From: Myoxocephalus aenaeus
Lineage: Eukaryota; Chordata; Actinopteri; Perciformes; Cottidae
NCBI GenBank assembly: GCA_038501785.1
Contig: JBAMJR010000101.1
Span: 62,001 to 126,000 of the forward strand
Direction of reading: 5' to 3'
DNA length: 64,000 nt
Shown piece by piece: positions 1-12,169 of this stretch. The first letter of the stretch is position 1. Each line of letters starts with the position of its first letter. The notes under the pieces are model-generated. The model did not search any database, was not told the DNA's origin, and saw only the letters and a list, made by a program, of their open reading frames with translations. The translations under genes were made by a program, and so were the position numbers.

Positions 1-164
1 CCTGGAGGACCACGCCCACATGCCGTCTGTGCGCGTGTGTGACCGCTTTATTAGGTACACCTGCATTTTAATGAACGCATTACTGCATCACGTGGCTTCA
101 GTTTAAATGTTTTACGAGTTGTTTGTGTCTTATGTTATAACGTTGAGAAGAGGAATTTAAAATA

Positions 165-400
165 AAATGTATTAAGTGTAATGCATTTATTTTATTGATT
201 TATTTGAGTAATATTATTATCCCAAATCCCTATTTTGTTTTTTTAATAAACTGTATTAAATGTAATACATTTATTTTATTGATTCATTTGAGTAATATTA
301 TTATCCAAAATCCCTATTTTGTTTTAAAATAAACTGTATTAAATGTAATACATTTATTTTTTTGATTTATTTGTGTAATATTATTACCCAAAATATTAAT
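165..400. repeat. AT-rich tandem repeat, about three ~83-bp units
   Basis: Three successive copies of an AT-rich unit are visible. Each contains a TGTATTAAATGTAATACATT-like block followed by TTATTGATTTATTTG and an AATATTATTA stretch. The last copy is diverged at its end. The first 100 bases of the window also look like a dispersed repeat end (TTTATTAGGTACACCTG). No gene is seen here. Confidence 0.7.
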
Positions 401-1019
401 TGGATTTCTTAGCTTAGTTTATTTTATTTTTAACATAGTACAACTGCATACATGTGATCCAAGTGACGAGAATGATAACTCGTTAGTGTTTTCTTTTTAC
501 GTATATGTTTTTAATAAACAACCTGGTAAGTATCTTACGCTATAATATGAATTTCAGAAAGGTTATGTTCCATGAAACTGTCTCAGAAAGTCTTCCTCCT
601 CGGCGTGAAGACAGCTGTCCCCCCCACGAGTGTAGAAAACACAACAAACACACAAAGTTCAGAGCTGCGTGAAAAAAAACTACACCTCCCACACGTTGCA
701 GCTCGTCCATTTCCGTGTCTGCGCACTGACGAGTGCGCACAAGGACAGCGCACTGGCGCAGTGAATGTGCAGCTTCCTCTTGCACTGAATAAACCAACAT
801 GTTATAGTAAATATAATATACAATATTTCCCTAAACTAAAGCTTCTATTTTTCTAATATATGATCTTTAATCACATGTACTCATACTGCAGGTTTTTGTA
901 TTTTTGCTTTCCATAATTAACTAAATCTAATAATAATAATAATAATAATAATGATAATAATAATAAAACCATGGTATTCCTATTATCTCTTTAGAGTAAT
1001 AAGTCTGCTCTTTTCTCCA

Positions 1020-1560
1020 CTATCTCCCCGAGAGGTTGCCGGTGGAGGTTTTCCTTCAGTGTTGCGCCACTCCGCGGTGCTTTACGGCAGTGGTGCTGAT
1101 GCGGGATGAGTCAGGATGTGATGCTTCTGCTGCCGCTGCCATTTCACCAGCGGCGAAACCCTACAAACACACCGCAAAACACACGAGTGGCGCGGCGGGG
1201 TTCCCCTCCGTCTAACAGAGAGCCCACCTGCCCGCAGAAAGACACACACACACCCACACACACTCGCGCGCGCGGAGACGTGGGTACGTGGGACGTGGGG
1301 GAACGCGCAGGATCCGGGTTTCTTCTTCATTGTATTGCACCTGCTCTGGATCGGGCCCTGACATCAACACGGATCCCTCCCTCTTCCTGACTCCAGGACC
1401 CCGCTGGTCTCCGGGCTTCTTCGACACCAAACACCGAGGATCCATCCCGCCATGGAGCCCGCGCCGGCCCGGTCCTGAAGGGCGCGAGGAAAACAGCGTG
1501 AACAGAGAAAAGAGAGCAACCATTCCGGCCTGAACTCCACTCCTGCTCCAAGTAGGCTGC
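1020..1560. promoter_or_regulatory. CpG-rich island-like segment upstream of rab39b
   Basis: This stretch is much richer in G, C and CpG than the AT-rich DNA around it, with CGCGCGCG runs near 1265 and several GC-rich short ORFs on both strands. None of those ORFs resembles a known protein. By composition it could be a CpG-island promoter or a noncoding first exon. The nearest downstream gene on the plus strand is rab39b, 3.5 kb away. The assignment is inference; no TATA box or conserved motif decides it. The stretch 1560-3540 holds AT-rich intergenic DNA with nothing else I can identify. Confidence 0.35.
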
Positions 1561-3539
1561 TTTCCTTGTTAACCATGTAAGATCATGTCATCATGTTCAT
1601 TAACATCAGCGTCGGGACTATTTTCCCCCGTCATGCATGTGTGCACTGGTCTAATAATAGCATGCAAGAACAATCTCTGCTATGTTCTGGAAGTCCAAAG
1701 CTTCTGGAGTCCATCTTGATTCAGACTCAGCATCATTTGCAAAATAAGCAGAAACTCAAAAATAACCATGTAGGAACGCCTCGGCTCAGAAAGCCTCACG
1801 TGCAGATGTGTGTTTGTGTGTAAATGCACGTGATATGTGAAAGATCCGTGCACGTGCATCCGGCGTGAGCGCGCACACAAAGCTGCTATTCACCGGGGAT
1901 TCGATCACTAATGTTTTTTTGCATCATTATGCCGACCGAGCTGCAACCCGACGCCCAGACGGGTGATGGGAGGCTGCGCGTGTCTGCTGCCTGCCGCCTG
2001 GTCACGTGGGAGTGATGCGACACATGCATGTCCTCTCGTCGCGTGCACGCATGCAAACATCATCATAAGGAAATGTAACAATAACAATGGAAAATTAGCC
2101 ACATTCTTACATTTCTGTTAATGTTGTTTTCTTCTGTTATTTTGAAAAGCAGCGGTGATTTACTTTGAAGTTAAAGGAGATGTAGAAGTCTAAATTAAAA
2201 ATGTTTCTCAAGTAAAAGAGAAATATTATCAGCTAAATGTACTTGAAGTATCTAAAGTATCCATTACACAGAACCGCTCTTTTCCCAGTTATAGAATATT
2301 ATATTAAAGCTCAGTTTCACTTTGACTAATTTCACCAAACTGTTTCATTTTAACATTCTAAGTGGTGCAAGAAGTATTCAGAGTATTTACTTTTATGAGC
2401 GTATACTCAAAGTATGAAGTAGTATTATGCAGAATGAGCCCATTCACGTTGCTTTATTACGATATTTAAAGATCAGTCTCGCTTGTTTCACTGTCCAACC
2501 TAAATGTTGAGGCTTTAGGTGTAAATATAACTTATTTTAGAGCTTCGTGTGGTATTCAGAGCCTTTTTTATTTAAATAAAAGTACAAAAAGTATTAGCAA
2601 AATGTAGTATCAAAAGTAGAAGTATCATGCAGAATGGACCCTTTAAGATTGTTTAGTTATTATATGCATTACATTCATAATGCTTTTTAGCATGTCAACA
2701 TTATTTGCAGTAGCAGCTACAATAATAATCTCAAATGTGTTGTAAATAGTGCAAAAGTAAAAGTAATAGTTTGCTGTCAATGAAATGAACAATCAAGTGA
2801 AAGTCATATACAAAAAGGCACTAAAGAAACAAACCAGCTGCATATGAAGGGTTTGTAAGGTCACATTTAAATGCTAAAAGCCTCGCATCAAAGGGAATTA
2901 TAATAATCCAAAAAGCTGAGTCATTAAAACTGCCATTGAATCCACGTGGAGCGACGAGGAAAACGTAAGAGGATTTCTCTCATATCTCGTGGTTTCACTT
3001 GAACACAATGAACTGAATGATGTCGTGTTCCAGTCTCTGAATCACCGGAGAGAGAGGAACCCGTCTTACTGTTTTAGAATGAAAAGGTTCTTCATGTCAC
3101 GGAAAGATTGAAGTTATTCACGGTGGACTTTTACAAAGAATACAAGCGATGAAGCCTGGAGACAACAGAGAAGATGACAAACAGGTTTTCATTTAAGGCC
3201 CAACAACGACCCGTCTCCCAGAGGGGTTTTCCTGAAGGACCGAGGTTCCACACAGAACCTCTTGTTTCTTAAGAACCCCCTTTCAAAGGGTCTTTGAGGG
3301 TTCCATTTTTTTCAGAAAGAGTTCTTCAAGGATCGTTAAAAGCATGGGTGTTAAAAATGTCCCCATCGGACCCCCAAACGTGTGATTGTGCACCCTGGTT
3401 GTTGTGGGATGAGCAGAAACACGTTAGTCCTGCATGGTCCTATATGATGCCCATGAGGAACCCTGGTTCTAGAATGAACTATTGAAGTATGAAAGGGTTC
3501 TTGATGGGAACCTTTCCCATCAAGAACCAGAGCAGAGCC

Positions 3540-4570
3540 ACCTGGGTGGGTAGATGAAACCCTTGGAATAGGGTTCTCCGTAGAACTCCCTGTGGGTTCT
3601 AGATAAAACCATAGGGATAGAAAAGGGTTCTCCGTAGAACTCCCTGGGTGGGTTCTAGATAAAACCATAGGGATAGAAAAGGGTTCTCCGTAGAACTCCC
3701 TGGGTGGGTTCTAGATAAAACCATAGGGATAGAAAAGGGTTCTCCGTAGAACTCCCTGGGTGGGTTCGAGATAAAACCATAGGATATAAAAGGGTTCTCC
3801 TTAGAACTCCCTGGGTGGGTTCTATATAAAACCATAGGGATAGAATAGGGTTCTCCGTAGAACTCCCTGTGGGTTCTAGATAAAACCATAGGGATAGAAA
3901 AGGGTTCTCCGTATAACTCCCGGGGTGGGTTCTAGATAAAACCATAGGGATATAAAAGTGTAGAACTCCCTGTGGGTTCTAAACCATAGGGATATAAAAG
4001 GGTTCTCCTTAGAACTCCCTGAGGGTTCTAGATAAAACCATAGGATATAAAAGGGTTCTCAGTAGAACTCCCTGAGGGTTCTAGATAAAACCATAGGATA
4101 TAAAAGGGTTCTCAGTAGAACTCCCTGAGGGTTCTAGATAAAACCATAGGATATAAAAGGGTTCTCAGTAGAACTCCCTGAGGGTTCTAGATAAAACCAC
4201 AGGGATATAAAAGGGTTCTCCGTATAACTTCCTGGGCGGGTTCTAGATAAAACCATAGGATATAAAAGGGTTCTCATTAGAACTCCCTGAGGGTTCTAGA
4301 TAAAACCATAGGGATATAAAAGTGTATAACTCCCTGTGGGTTCTAGATAAAACCATAGGGATATAAAAGTGTTCTCAGTAGAACTCCCTGAGGGTTCTAG
4401 ATAAAACCATAGGGATATAAAAGGGTTCTCAGTAGAACTCCCTGAGGGTTCTAGATAAAACCATAGGGATATAAAAGGGTTCTCATTAGAACTCCCTGAG
4501 GGTTCTAGATAAAACCCTTGAAAAATGAACAGGTTCTCGGTAGAACTCCCTGGGTGGGTTCTTGTTAGCA
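3540..4570. repeat. Minisatellite, ~57-bp unit, about 19 copies
   Basis: The unit runs roughly TAAAACCATAGGGATA, AAAAGGGTTCTCCGTAG, AACTCCCTGGGTGGGTTC and TAGA, with shorter variants of 51-53 bp later in the array. The block AACTCCCT recurs about 19 times. The unit is rich in GGTTCT and its complement AGAACC, so each repeat can fold on itself. Long minus-strand reading frames here are artefacts of the repeat. Looser GGTTCT/AGAACC sequence continues on both sides (3000-3540 and 4570-4790). Confidence 0.9.
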
Positions 4571-4919
4571 CAGTAGAAAGTAATGGTTCTGGATGTAACA
4601 TCCAGAGAGGGTTCTGGGTGGAACCATTTAATGGGTTCTCTGTATAGTCTGGTGTTTTGGGTGATGCATCTATACATCTTAAATTGGGTTCTAGGTTTCA
4701 GGTGGAACCTTTATAAAAGTTTACCAGCAACCAAAAACAGTTTTTAGTGGTCGAGCAGAAGAACCCACGTGGTTCTAGTTGCATCTTTATTTCTCAAAAA
4801 GTACTGCAGTAAAATTAGTAGAGGTTTATAATATATAGTTATAGTTGTATTATATTGAAGAAACACTTGTATAAATCAATATACATTAGTCAATGTATAT
4901 TTTGAGGGATATCCTAATG

Positions 4920-4920
<1 letters not shown>

Positions 4921-5000
<80 letters not shown>
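4921..5000. repeat. (CT)n microsatellite just upstream of rab39b coding start
   Basis: An almost pure CT tract of about 80 bases ends 80 bases before the rab39b start codon. It is followed by CCCCCACAG at 5010-5018, a good splice-acceptor shape, and then by a run of GACA/GGCA tetranucleotides. It may be a promoter tract, part of the 5' UTR, or the polypyrimidine tract of a 5' UTR intron. Confidence 0.9.
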
Positions 5001-5002
<2 letters not shown>

Positions 5003-5079
5003 GCGCACGCCCCCACAGACAGACAGACAGGCAGGCAGACAGACAGACGCCCCGTGAGAGCGACAGCCAGGCGGCGGCC

Positions 5080-7866
5080 ATGGAGGCGATCTGGCTCTAC
5101 CAGTTCCGGCTGATCGTCATCGGGGACTCCACGGTGGGGAAGTCGTGCCTCATCCGGCGCTTCACGGAGGGCCGCTTCGCCCAGGTGTCCGACCCCACGG
5201 TGGGCGTGGACTTCTTCTCCCGCCTCGTGGAGATCGAGCCGGGCAAGAGGATCAAGCTGCAGATCTGGGACACGGCGGGCCAGGAGCGCTTCAGGTGAGA
5301 GCAGCTGGAACAGAACATGTGCTAAAATATGACACGCAACATGGACATATGGGATATGTGTTAGAAACGGTGGAAGAAGTCATTGCATGATAAAAGTATA
5401 GCAATCACCTTCAAAAATACAAAACAACTCGACTTTAAGTTTAACAAAATAAGGCAATTATTGTTGAATGACCCTGTTCAGTATTATTATATATAACAAT
5501 ACCATACTATTACATATTATATATAATAATACTGCATAGTGAGCAAACTATGTGACATATTGTTGGGTAGTTTAATCCATAGAAATGTCTCATATTTAAT
5601 GAGACACTGAATAAAAAGTATGGAGTATGACCTACAATGTTTTCCTCTGGTTTGCAAGTATATATATATATATATGGAAAGTACCTCAAAGTATTTAGTT
5701 ACATTCCACCGCTGTCCACAGACTCATTCATGTGAAATATGTTGTCATATTATATATAAACATATAGTGACGACGGGAGAAAGACAAAGACAAATGATTA
5801 TGTATTGTTTATTAAATATTGTTCATGTAATATTATGTATTATTAGGCTTTTAAATCACAGACTGATGTGCAATGTAACGTATCTTGTGGACATTTAATT
5901 GGATAAGAGTTTTTTTTAAATCACACAATTGTATTAAGACCTAACACCAGACAATTGTGTGAAAGAAATACATACTATCAATGTCTATCAATTACAAAAT
6001 ATAATTTATATCTCTGTATTGTTTGTCAGGGTCTAACAGTGTTCTGTTAATAATTAATGTTCATGTCAGGGAAACCTTCAGAGTTTAGCGACGCAGCCTG
6101 GAGGTCTCAAAACTGGAATTTCTACCTGTCACTAACTTGTTTGCCTTCACGAAAAGGCAGAGCGGTTATTTAAATGAGTGTGAGGTTCATGCAAGCCGAG
6201 AAAATGACCAGAGGGTTTCTAAAAACACAAACACACGAAAGTGCACTTTAGGAGCAGAAATGTCGAGTACATTAAAATGACGCAGCGCAGTAAAAATAAA
6301 CCAGCTTTGATTGGTTTCACTGCTAAAATAACATTTAAAATGGTGTCGGTGCAGAAGAATGTGAAATGCTGAATCTTTTTCCAAAAATGAGATAATAATA
6401 TAATAATATTCAGAAATTCATTCACGGTTGTGCAGTTAGTGACAGTGTGGGCTCCATAGCTGTGACAGCTTTACAGGTGGGGCTGAGCGAAAGGTCAATT
6501 AGTTCATGATCTTTCAAAGATAAGACATGTAATCATAACTGTTTTCTAAAAAGAACGTGGTACATTTTTACATCTATCTATCGAGGAATTTAAATACATT
6601 TTTAGTAAATCTGATCAACTCAGACGACTTCTTCCTTCTTCAAGCTGCATGATATTTGCACTGTTTGAGTTATATTAAATAAAAACTGCAGTGCGCAGAC
6701 GTTTTAGGAAATGTGCTCAGCCTATTTTTAATACATTACACTACACTACAGTTTAACCAAAAAAAAAAAGTATGAACCTCAGACAAAGTCGGAAAGTATT
6801 GAGCGAAAGACCACATTTGTGGACAAAAAATAGAAATAACTTATTTCCCACACAAGGATTCTATCTTAGTGTAGTGTTAATCTCCCACACAATATCCTTT
6901 GATGATTCAACCATTTTGACTCATGTTCTGGAGCCATTTTGGGAAAGTATTTAAGATCCACCAGTACTGACATTTCTACATATTTTGGGACTGGGGTGCT
7001 GAAACCGCCTCCTATTCCTTGTTGGAAGCGCAGATCTCCTCTTAGTCATTGTTGTCTCGTCTGTGTCATCCTAACTTCCATAAATATAAACATAAACATG
7101 TGTTGGTCTCCCTCGCCAGCTACTTCCTCCTCTCTCGCTGCATCATAATCCTCCTCTTCCTCGTTCCCGACACGTCTCTCTTTCCGTCTCAAGTCTGTAA
7201 TTCCCCCTCGTCCTCTCTGTGAAGACACCGTGGGAAGACGAGACGCGTCGTTGAGGGAGGCTGGTGTGCGTTTGTGTGCGTTTGTGTGCGTTTGTGTCAC
7301 ATTGTGTCACACTCTGTCGCAGCAGTCCTCCTCCCAGTTGAGGCTGCAGTGTTTGTTTTGTAAAATCAAACGTCACAGTTTGAGCTTTTCGAGGCTGATA
7401 ATGATACTCAACGTTTAGCAGAGTAGAGACGTGGCATGTTATTAGTGCCGATATGTTCCATTTCCTATTTGGGATTAATTACCGATGAGAAAAAAATGCA
7501 TTAAAAAGGGCAAATTAATTAAAATTGAAAACTCACGACTTGAACTCACTTTTTTTAAAGTGAATGATACAAAAGTACTCACAATTTAACATGCATTTAC
7601 AATTATCTTTCGATTAAACAAACGAGTATTAAATATAAATTCGTTTAAATCACACGTTCCTTGTTCTGTCCTGTTAGACTATATATACAATGAATGGAAA
7701 ATGATTTCCAGCATGAATGAAATCCATATACTTTGCTATTTATCATCAAAATAACAAAAACTGGTCACACTAGCTGACAGAATGATCTAGATGATCATTT
7801 AGAAACTCAGCCGTCTTAAAACATCGTCTCTCCATCTAATTAGTTCCCTCACACAACACCTCCATC

Positions 7867-7897
<31 letters not shown>

Positions 7898-10522
7898 CTT
7901 CTTCTTCTTCTTCTTCTTCTTCACGTCTTGTCACCAGATTCTTCCTCTGAATATCTTTCCCTCTGGATTTGTCTCGTTATACCTTTCACTGAATGTGTCA
8001 TATCTATCAGTCTCTATATCCTGAACAGAGATAATGGTCTTCCCAAAAAAAAAACTAAAGCAAAAGTGTAAAGAACTTATATTACTAGAACATGTTTACA
8101 TGCTTTATTCAAGTGTTCTACAATACAGCATGACGTCCATTTAGTAAACTATGGTTCATTTAGATTCAAATAGACCGTAAAGCAGGGGATGCTTTAGGGC
8201 GGGGCTACACTGGTTTAGTTCAAAATTCATTGATTTTAACCATTTTGTTAGAATTTTGTTCGGGCAACACAATTCTAACAAAATGGTCCATGCTGAATTT
8301 TTATTGAAATAACTTTTTGTGACTCCTCCATCCGTGCTTTTTCAAATAATAGAACAAAGAAAATTGAAATCCCTTTCAGGTAAACCAGATCGCTCCATCA
8401 GACAAAAACTAACGTGCAATCACTTTGTTAGAACAATGCAAATAAAGTTCTATCTGTGCAAAAAATTACTAATATTGGGCAAACAAATTGCCTATTGTGG
8501 CTGCAAATAACCTGTTTTGCATTAAATATAAAGATCATAACAATAACGTTCAACAATAACGTTCAACTAACGTCAAACAAAATGAGTGCAGATGTGTGTG
8601 AGGATGGGTCAAATGCAGAGAATAATTTCCCCATAAAGGATTATCCCCCAAAAAATAAGAAATCAAATCTTCCCCCCGCGCCCCACCTGTAATACCTCCG
8701 CACCCCACTAGAGGGGCGCGCCCCACAGTTTGAGAACCACTGGGCTACAAGGTGATTAACACGTCGTCAACAGTGAAATCATGGTCACTTCCGTTGAGAA
8801 TGAAAAGCTCGACACGTGTAACGTCAGTATAGTACCCTATCGTAAAATTTGGGTTATAAGCCGCTACTTTTGTCCTCAACTTTGATAAATATCGGTGCGG
8901 CTAATTTGTGGATTTTTCCGATTCTAAATTTAGCAGCAGTTGCAGAGACATTGCAAGGAGGTGCGATGGAAAACAGCTCTGACAGCAGGGGTCCTAGAGG
9001 CAGGGTCTTAACCCAGCTGGCAACCGCTAGCTGGCGAGCGCTAGCTGGCAACCGCTAGCTGGCGAGCGGGGAGCTAGCGCTGACAACACTGTTGTTTACT
9101 TGTACTCAAACAGTGCAGCCACAAATTCTTGTGGCAGCTGCTGCTAGCACTCGCAGAGTTGCAGCAGTTAGCTGCCCGACAACCAGCAAAGGTAGCGGGA
9201 CCAGCCCCGGCTCGACGCCCGACTCGGGCAGCGGGGACGCGGGCAGTAGTAGCAGCAACAGCGGCTTATAAACCGCCGCGGCTTGTTTATGATTAAATAC
9301 ACCTTTTTTCATTTATTTAGTAGATGCGGCTTATAAAAGGGTGCGCCTTATAACCCACATTTTACGGTACTCAATCCCTTGACAAATGAATTTCCCCTGG
9401 CTCCAATCATGACCTTCCCCTCCATTCTCTGCAGGTCCATCACCAGGGCTTACTACCGCAACTCCGTGGGCGGGCTCCTCCTGTTCGACATCACCAACCG
9501 CCGCTCTTTCCAGAACGTCCACGACTGGCTGGAGGAGGCTCGCAGCCACGTCCAGCCCCACAGCATCGTCTTCCTATTGGTGGGCCACAAGTGTGACCTG
9601 GAGGCCCAGCGCCAGGTGTGTGAAGTAGAAAGAAGTGAACACGACAATGTTAATAATCAGGCTTTGTTGAGTGTAAATGAGTTGCTGGGGCTAGAGGCTG
9701 TTTTATGAATATGTAAAACGCAACTTAAAAAAAGTCTGCAGCTTTAAAAATAACCTTGTGTTCACATTTAGATCAGAACACCTTGGATCAGAGGCAAGTC
9801 GACATTGCTTGTTCAATTCTCGTGAGGAAAGCTGGCAGGCGTGAAGCAAAAATATCACTATCGAAAATGTAGAATCTAGAGGACGACGCTGCAAAACAGT
9901 GTGTCCACACCCATTTAATACAAAGTCGTATAGGAGCTGGATTCAAATGAAATGAAAGGTGGGTGTTAAAAATGGTGGACCTTTAGGAGCTTTGAGAATG
10001 TCGGTTTGCTGCAAAAAGAAAGAGAATATGAAAGATCCAAACGTCTCCTCGTCTTGATTTCATGTCGGCTCACATTCATGCAAACCGTCCTCGCTTATAA
10101 GTATTTAACCGAGGCTTTAGCCTCTTCGTTCTGATCCTGAAAGGGACATGCAGATGAACAATATCAATGGCAGCTAGGCGGAGAATTAATCACCTTGAGA
10201 AGCCGATATCGTCTACAAAACTCTTGACCGTTCCAGCTCCCACATGAGAAAGTTACATCTCATTTTGATCTTCTAGGTGAGCCGCCAGGAAGCAGAGAAG
10301 CTCGCGGTGGCTTACGGGATGCGCTACGTGGAGACGTCGGCCCGCGACGCCATCAACGTGGAGCACGCCTTCACCGAGCTGACCAGAGACATCTTCGCTC
10401 TGGTGCGCACCGGCGACATCACGATCCAGGACGGCTGGGAAGGCGTGAAGAGCGGGTTCGTCCCCAACGTCGTTCACTCCTCGGAGGAAGTGACCAAGAG
10501 TGACCGCCGCTGTCTGTGTTGA
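5080..10522 (+). CDS. rab39b: Rab39B GTPase, three coding exons, 213 aa
   Basis: Small GTPase of the Rab39 group; in mammals it is neuron-enriched, acts on endosomal/Golgi vesicles and is linked to autophagy and synapse function. Coding exons are 5080-5294, 9435-9615 and 10277-10522. They join in frame (215+181+246 bp) to 213 residues, the length I recall for human RAB39B. Visible motifs: P-loop GDSTVGKS (15-22), switch I around SDPTVGVDFF, WDTAGQE (63-69), GHKCD (122-126), ETSARDA (151-157), and a C-terminal CLC with two cysteines for geranylgeranylation. IRRFTEGRFAQ and the KSDRRCLC-type tail favour 39B over 39A. The start lies in a strong context (GCGGCCATGG). Splice sites are CAG|GTGAGA, GCAG|G, CAG|GTGTGT and CTAG|GTG. 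The human gene, as I recall, has only two coding exons, so the intron after codon 132 is an addition here. The teleost a or b paralogue is not determined. Confidence 0.97.
7867..7922. repeat. (CTT)n microsatellite in rab39b intron 1
   Basis: About 18 CTT/TTC triplets in a row. Apart from this and the two transposons below, intron 1 (5295-9434) is AT-rich DNA with short (AT)n runs and no further feature I can support. Confidence 0.95.
8210..8741. mobile_element. hAT-type nonautonomous element with 8-bp target duplication
   Basis: The right end reads GGGGCGCGCCCCACAG TTTGAGAACCACT, which is the classic hAT terminal sequence (CAGTGGTTCTCAAA on the other strand). The left end starts CTGGTTTAGTT. 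Identical 8-mers GGGCTACA flank it at 8202-8209 and 8742-8749, the duplication length expected of hAT. No transposase is seen in its 532 bp. Inside is an inverted repeat with 16-bp arms (8240-8255 and 8271-8286). The terminal repeats match only partly, so the exact ends could be off by a base. Confidence 0.7.
8833..9369. mobile_element. Short TIR element (TACCGTAAA family), copy 1
   Basis: The left end (TACCCTATCGTAAAATTTGG, then GTTATAAGCCGC) and the reverse complement of the right end (TACCGTAAAATGTGGGTTAT, then AAGGCGC) form terminal inverted repeats. The inside carries GCTAGCTGGCGAGCG duplications and a GC-rich block (GCTCGACGCCCGACTCGGGC) that recurs, inverted, in copy 2. No transposase ORF is present, so it is a MITE-like element. 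It ends 65 bases before rab39b exon 2. Confidence 0.75.
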
Positions 10523-11050
10523 TCTGGGAAGAGTTTTGGGATTGAAGGCGAAAAAGGCGGGAGGGATCCAGGAAAGGATTCAGAGGAGAGGAGCTGACGG
10601 ACTGCCGTTGTCAGCCCTCTGATTGAAACTGCTGCTCCCTCTGTTGCTCAGACTGGATACAGAAGGGTATGCTTGAAGACTTTCAATGAAGGAAGACCTT
10701 GAACGAGAGCTGAAGGGTTGTGCCCACTTCTGTATACGTTTTATTTCTTGGAGAGGAAGAGTCACAGATGCTCATCTACTTGTGAGGGCTCCCGTGATAG
10801 CTTTGGCTTCCTGCTTGGAAATCCCTCCCTCGACGTCTTAGAAAAGGCCTTAGGAAGACGATCCATTTTGGTTTCTTGCCAATCATGTTTTGGTTGCCAA
10901 AAAACAATGAAACTCGAGAGTAATCCGTCTTTCTTCACCTCCCCTCCCACTACTTCTTAATCTTCTCCTCCAATATGCAATTACATGATCACATACCAAA
11001 CGATCACTTTTTACGTTGGCGTCCAACATCTTCCGAGCACATACCATTTG

Positions 11051-11056
11051 AATAAA
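11051..11056 (+). terminator. Candidate rab39b polyadenylation signal
   Basis: AATAAA lies 529 bases after the rab39b stop codon in otherwise noncoding DNA. It is the first canonical signal on this strand that I noticed downstream. The assignment is by position only. Confidence 0.5.
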
Positions 11057-11524
11057 GTAATGTAGAGTCGCGGTTCTCTTGTGCCGACATTACACTATGA
11101 GAGGTCAATGGAGGAGTCCTGGAGGTCCTAAGTTTAAGTTTAATGAGGGAAGATTTCAATGAAATTGACAAACATGGTTAAATCCTCTATCATTCTGCTA
11201 GATGCCACACTATAACAAAACATTGTCACTCATCCAGTTCCTAATAGACTCTTTAAGCAGGAAGAGACCACGTGTACAGCTTCACTGACCGAGGTGGACT
11301 TGTTGGACTAGTTTAACAACACCTCACAGTCCGCTTTCAACTGAGGACTTGTTAAGGTGGACTAACAGGAGGGTTGGAGCCAGAAAGCACCTTAATAGCC
11401 ACGTCCACCTTAACTGTGGAGCCTCATTTTGGGACTTTTGAAGAAATAAGAGATAAACAGTGGAGGTTCTTGAAAGCAAAGCAAACATAGAGGGACCAGA
11501 CCACCATGGACTCCACACAAGAAC

Positions 11525-11525
11525 A

Positions 11526-11578
<53 letters not shown>

Positions 11579-11579
11579 C
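11525..11579. repeat. (ATT)n microsatellite
   Basis: About 18 ATT triplets in a row, in the convergent intergenic region after rab39b. Frames reading through it give poly-Ile, poly-Leu or poly-Asn and are not genes. Confidence 0.95.
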
Positions 11580-12169
11580 CACAATGCACGGACGATATGT
11601 AATCATGCAAAGAAAGTCCAATTGGCAGGAATCAAATCAACCCAACACAGATACAGGCACGGGGATACAGATGTCCAAGTTCGTCCTGAGCAAGTGGTTT
11701 ACATGCCTTTTTATTTATTTTTGTGTGCACTATCTCATCAAACCTTTATTTTCATTTTGATATACTGCAGTGCTACAGGTTGATGTACCCGGCATAGTTA
11801 CACACACTTTGAAACTACACATTTTGAATGGATCGGGTAGCTTCCTGATACTAAACAAAGCCAACTGTAACTAAGACGTAACGAAATATGAATTGGAAGG
11901 CAGTTTTGGATGCGTCATCGCCCAAGATGTGTAAATGGTGTAAATGTGTCTGTCTTGGAGAGACAGACACTCAGTTTCTGGGGTACTAGGTCCACTAGAT
12001 CAATGTCATGTTCAGTTTCTGTTGAAACTGGTTTAAAGCTTCAACTGTATGATCATTTTGGAAGCTGTATTTTGTGTTGCTGTCGAGTTGTATTACATCA
12101 TACTGTGAGGTGTTTCTGTTTCTATACTCTTAGAAAGAGAAGTTAGAGAGGAAGCCTTTCTTAAAGAAA

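Noticed and set aside
3351..4677. Minus-strand frames rich in FYLEPTGSSTENP repeats.
   Set aside because: Translation of the ~57-bp minisatellite; several frames are open equally and there is no conserved start or splice context.
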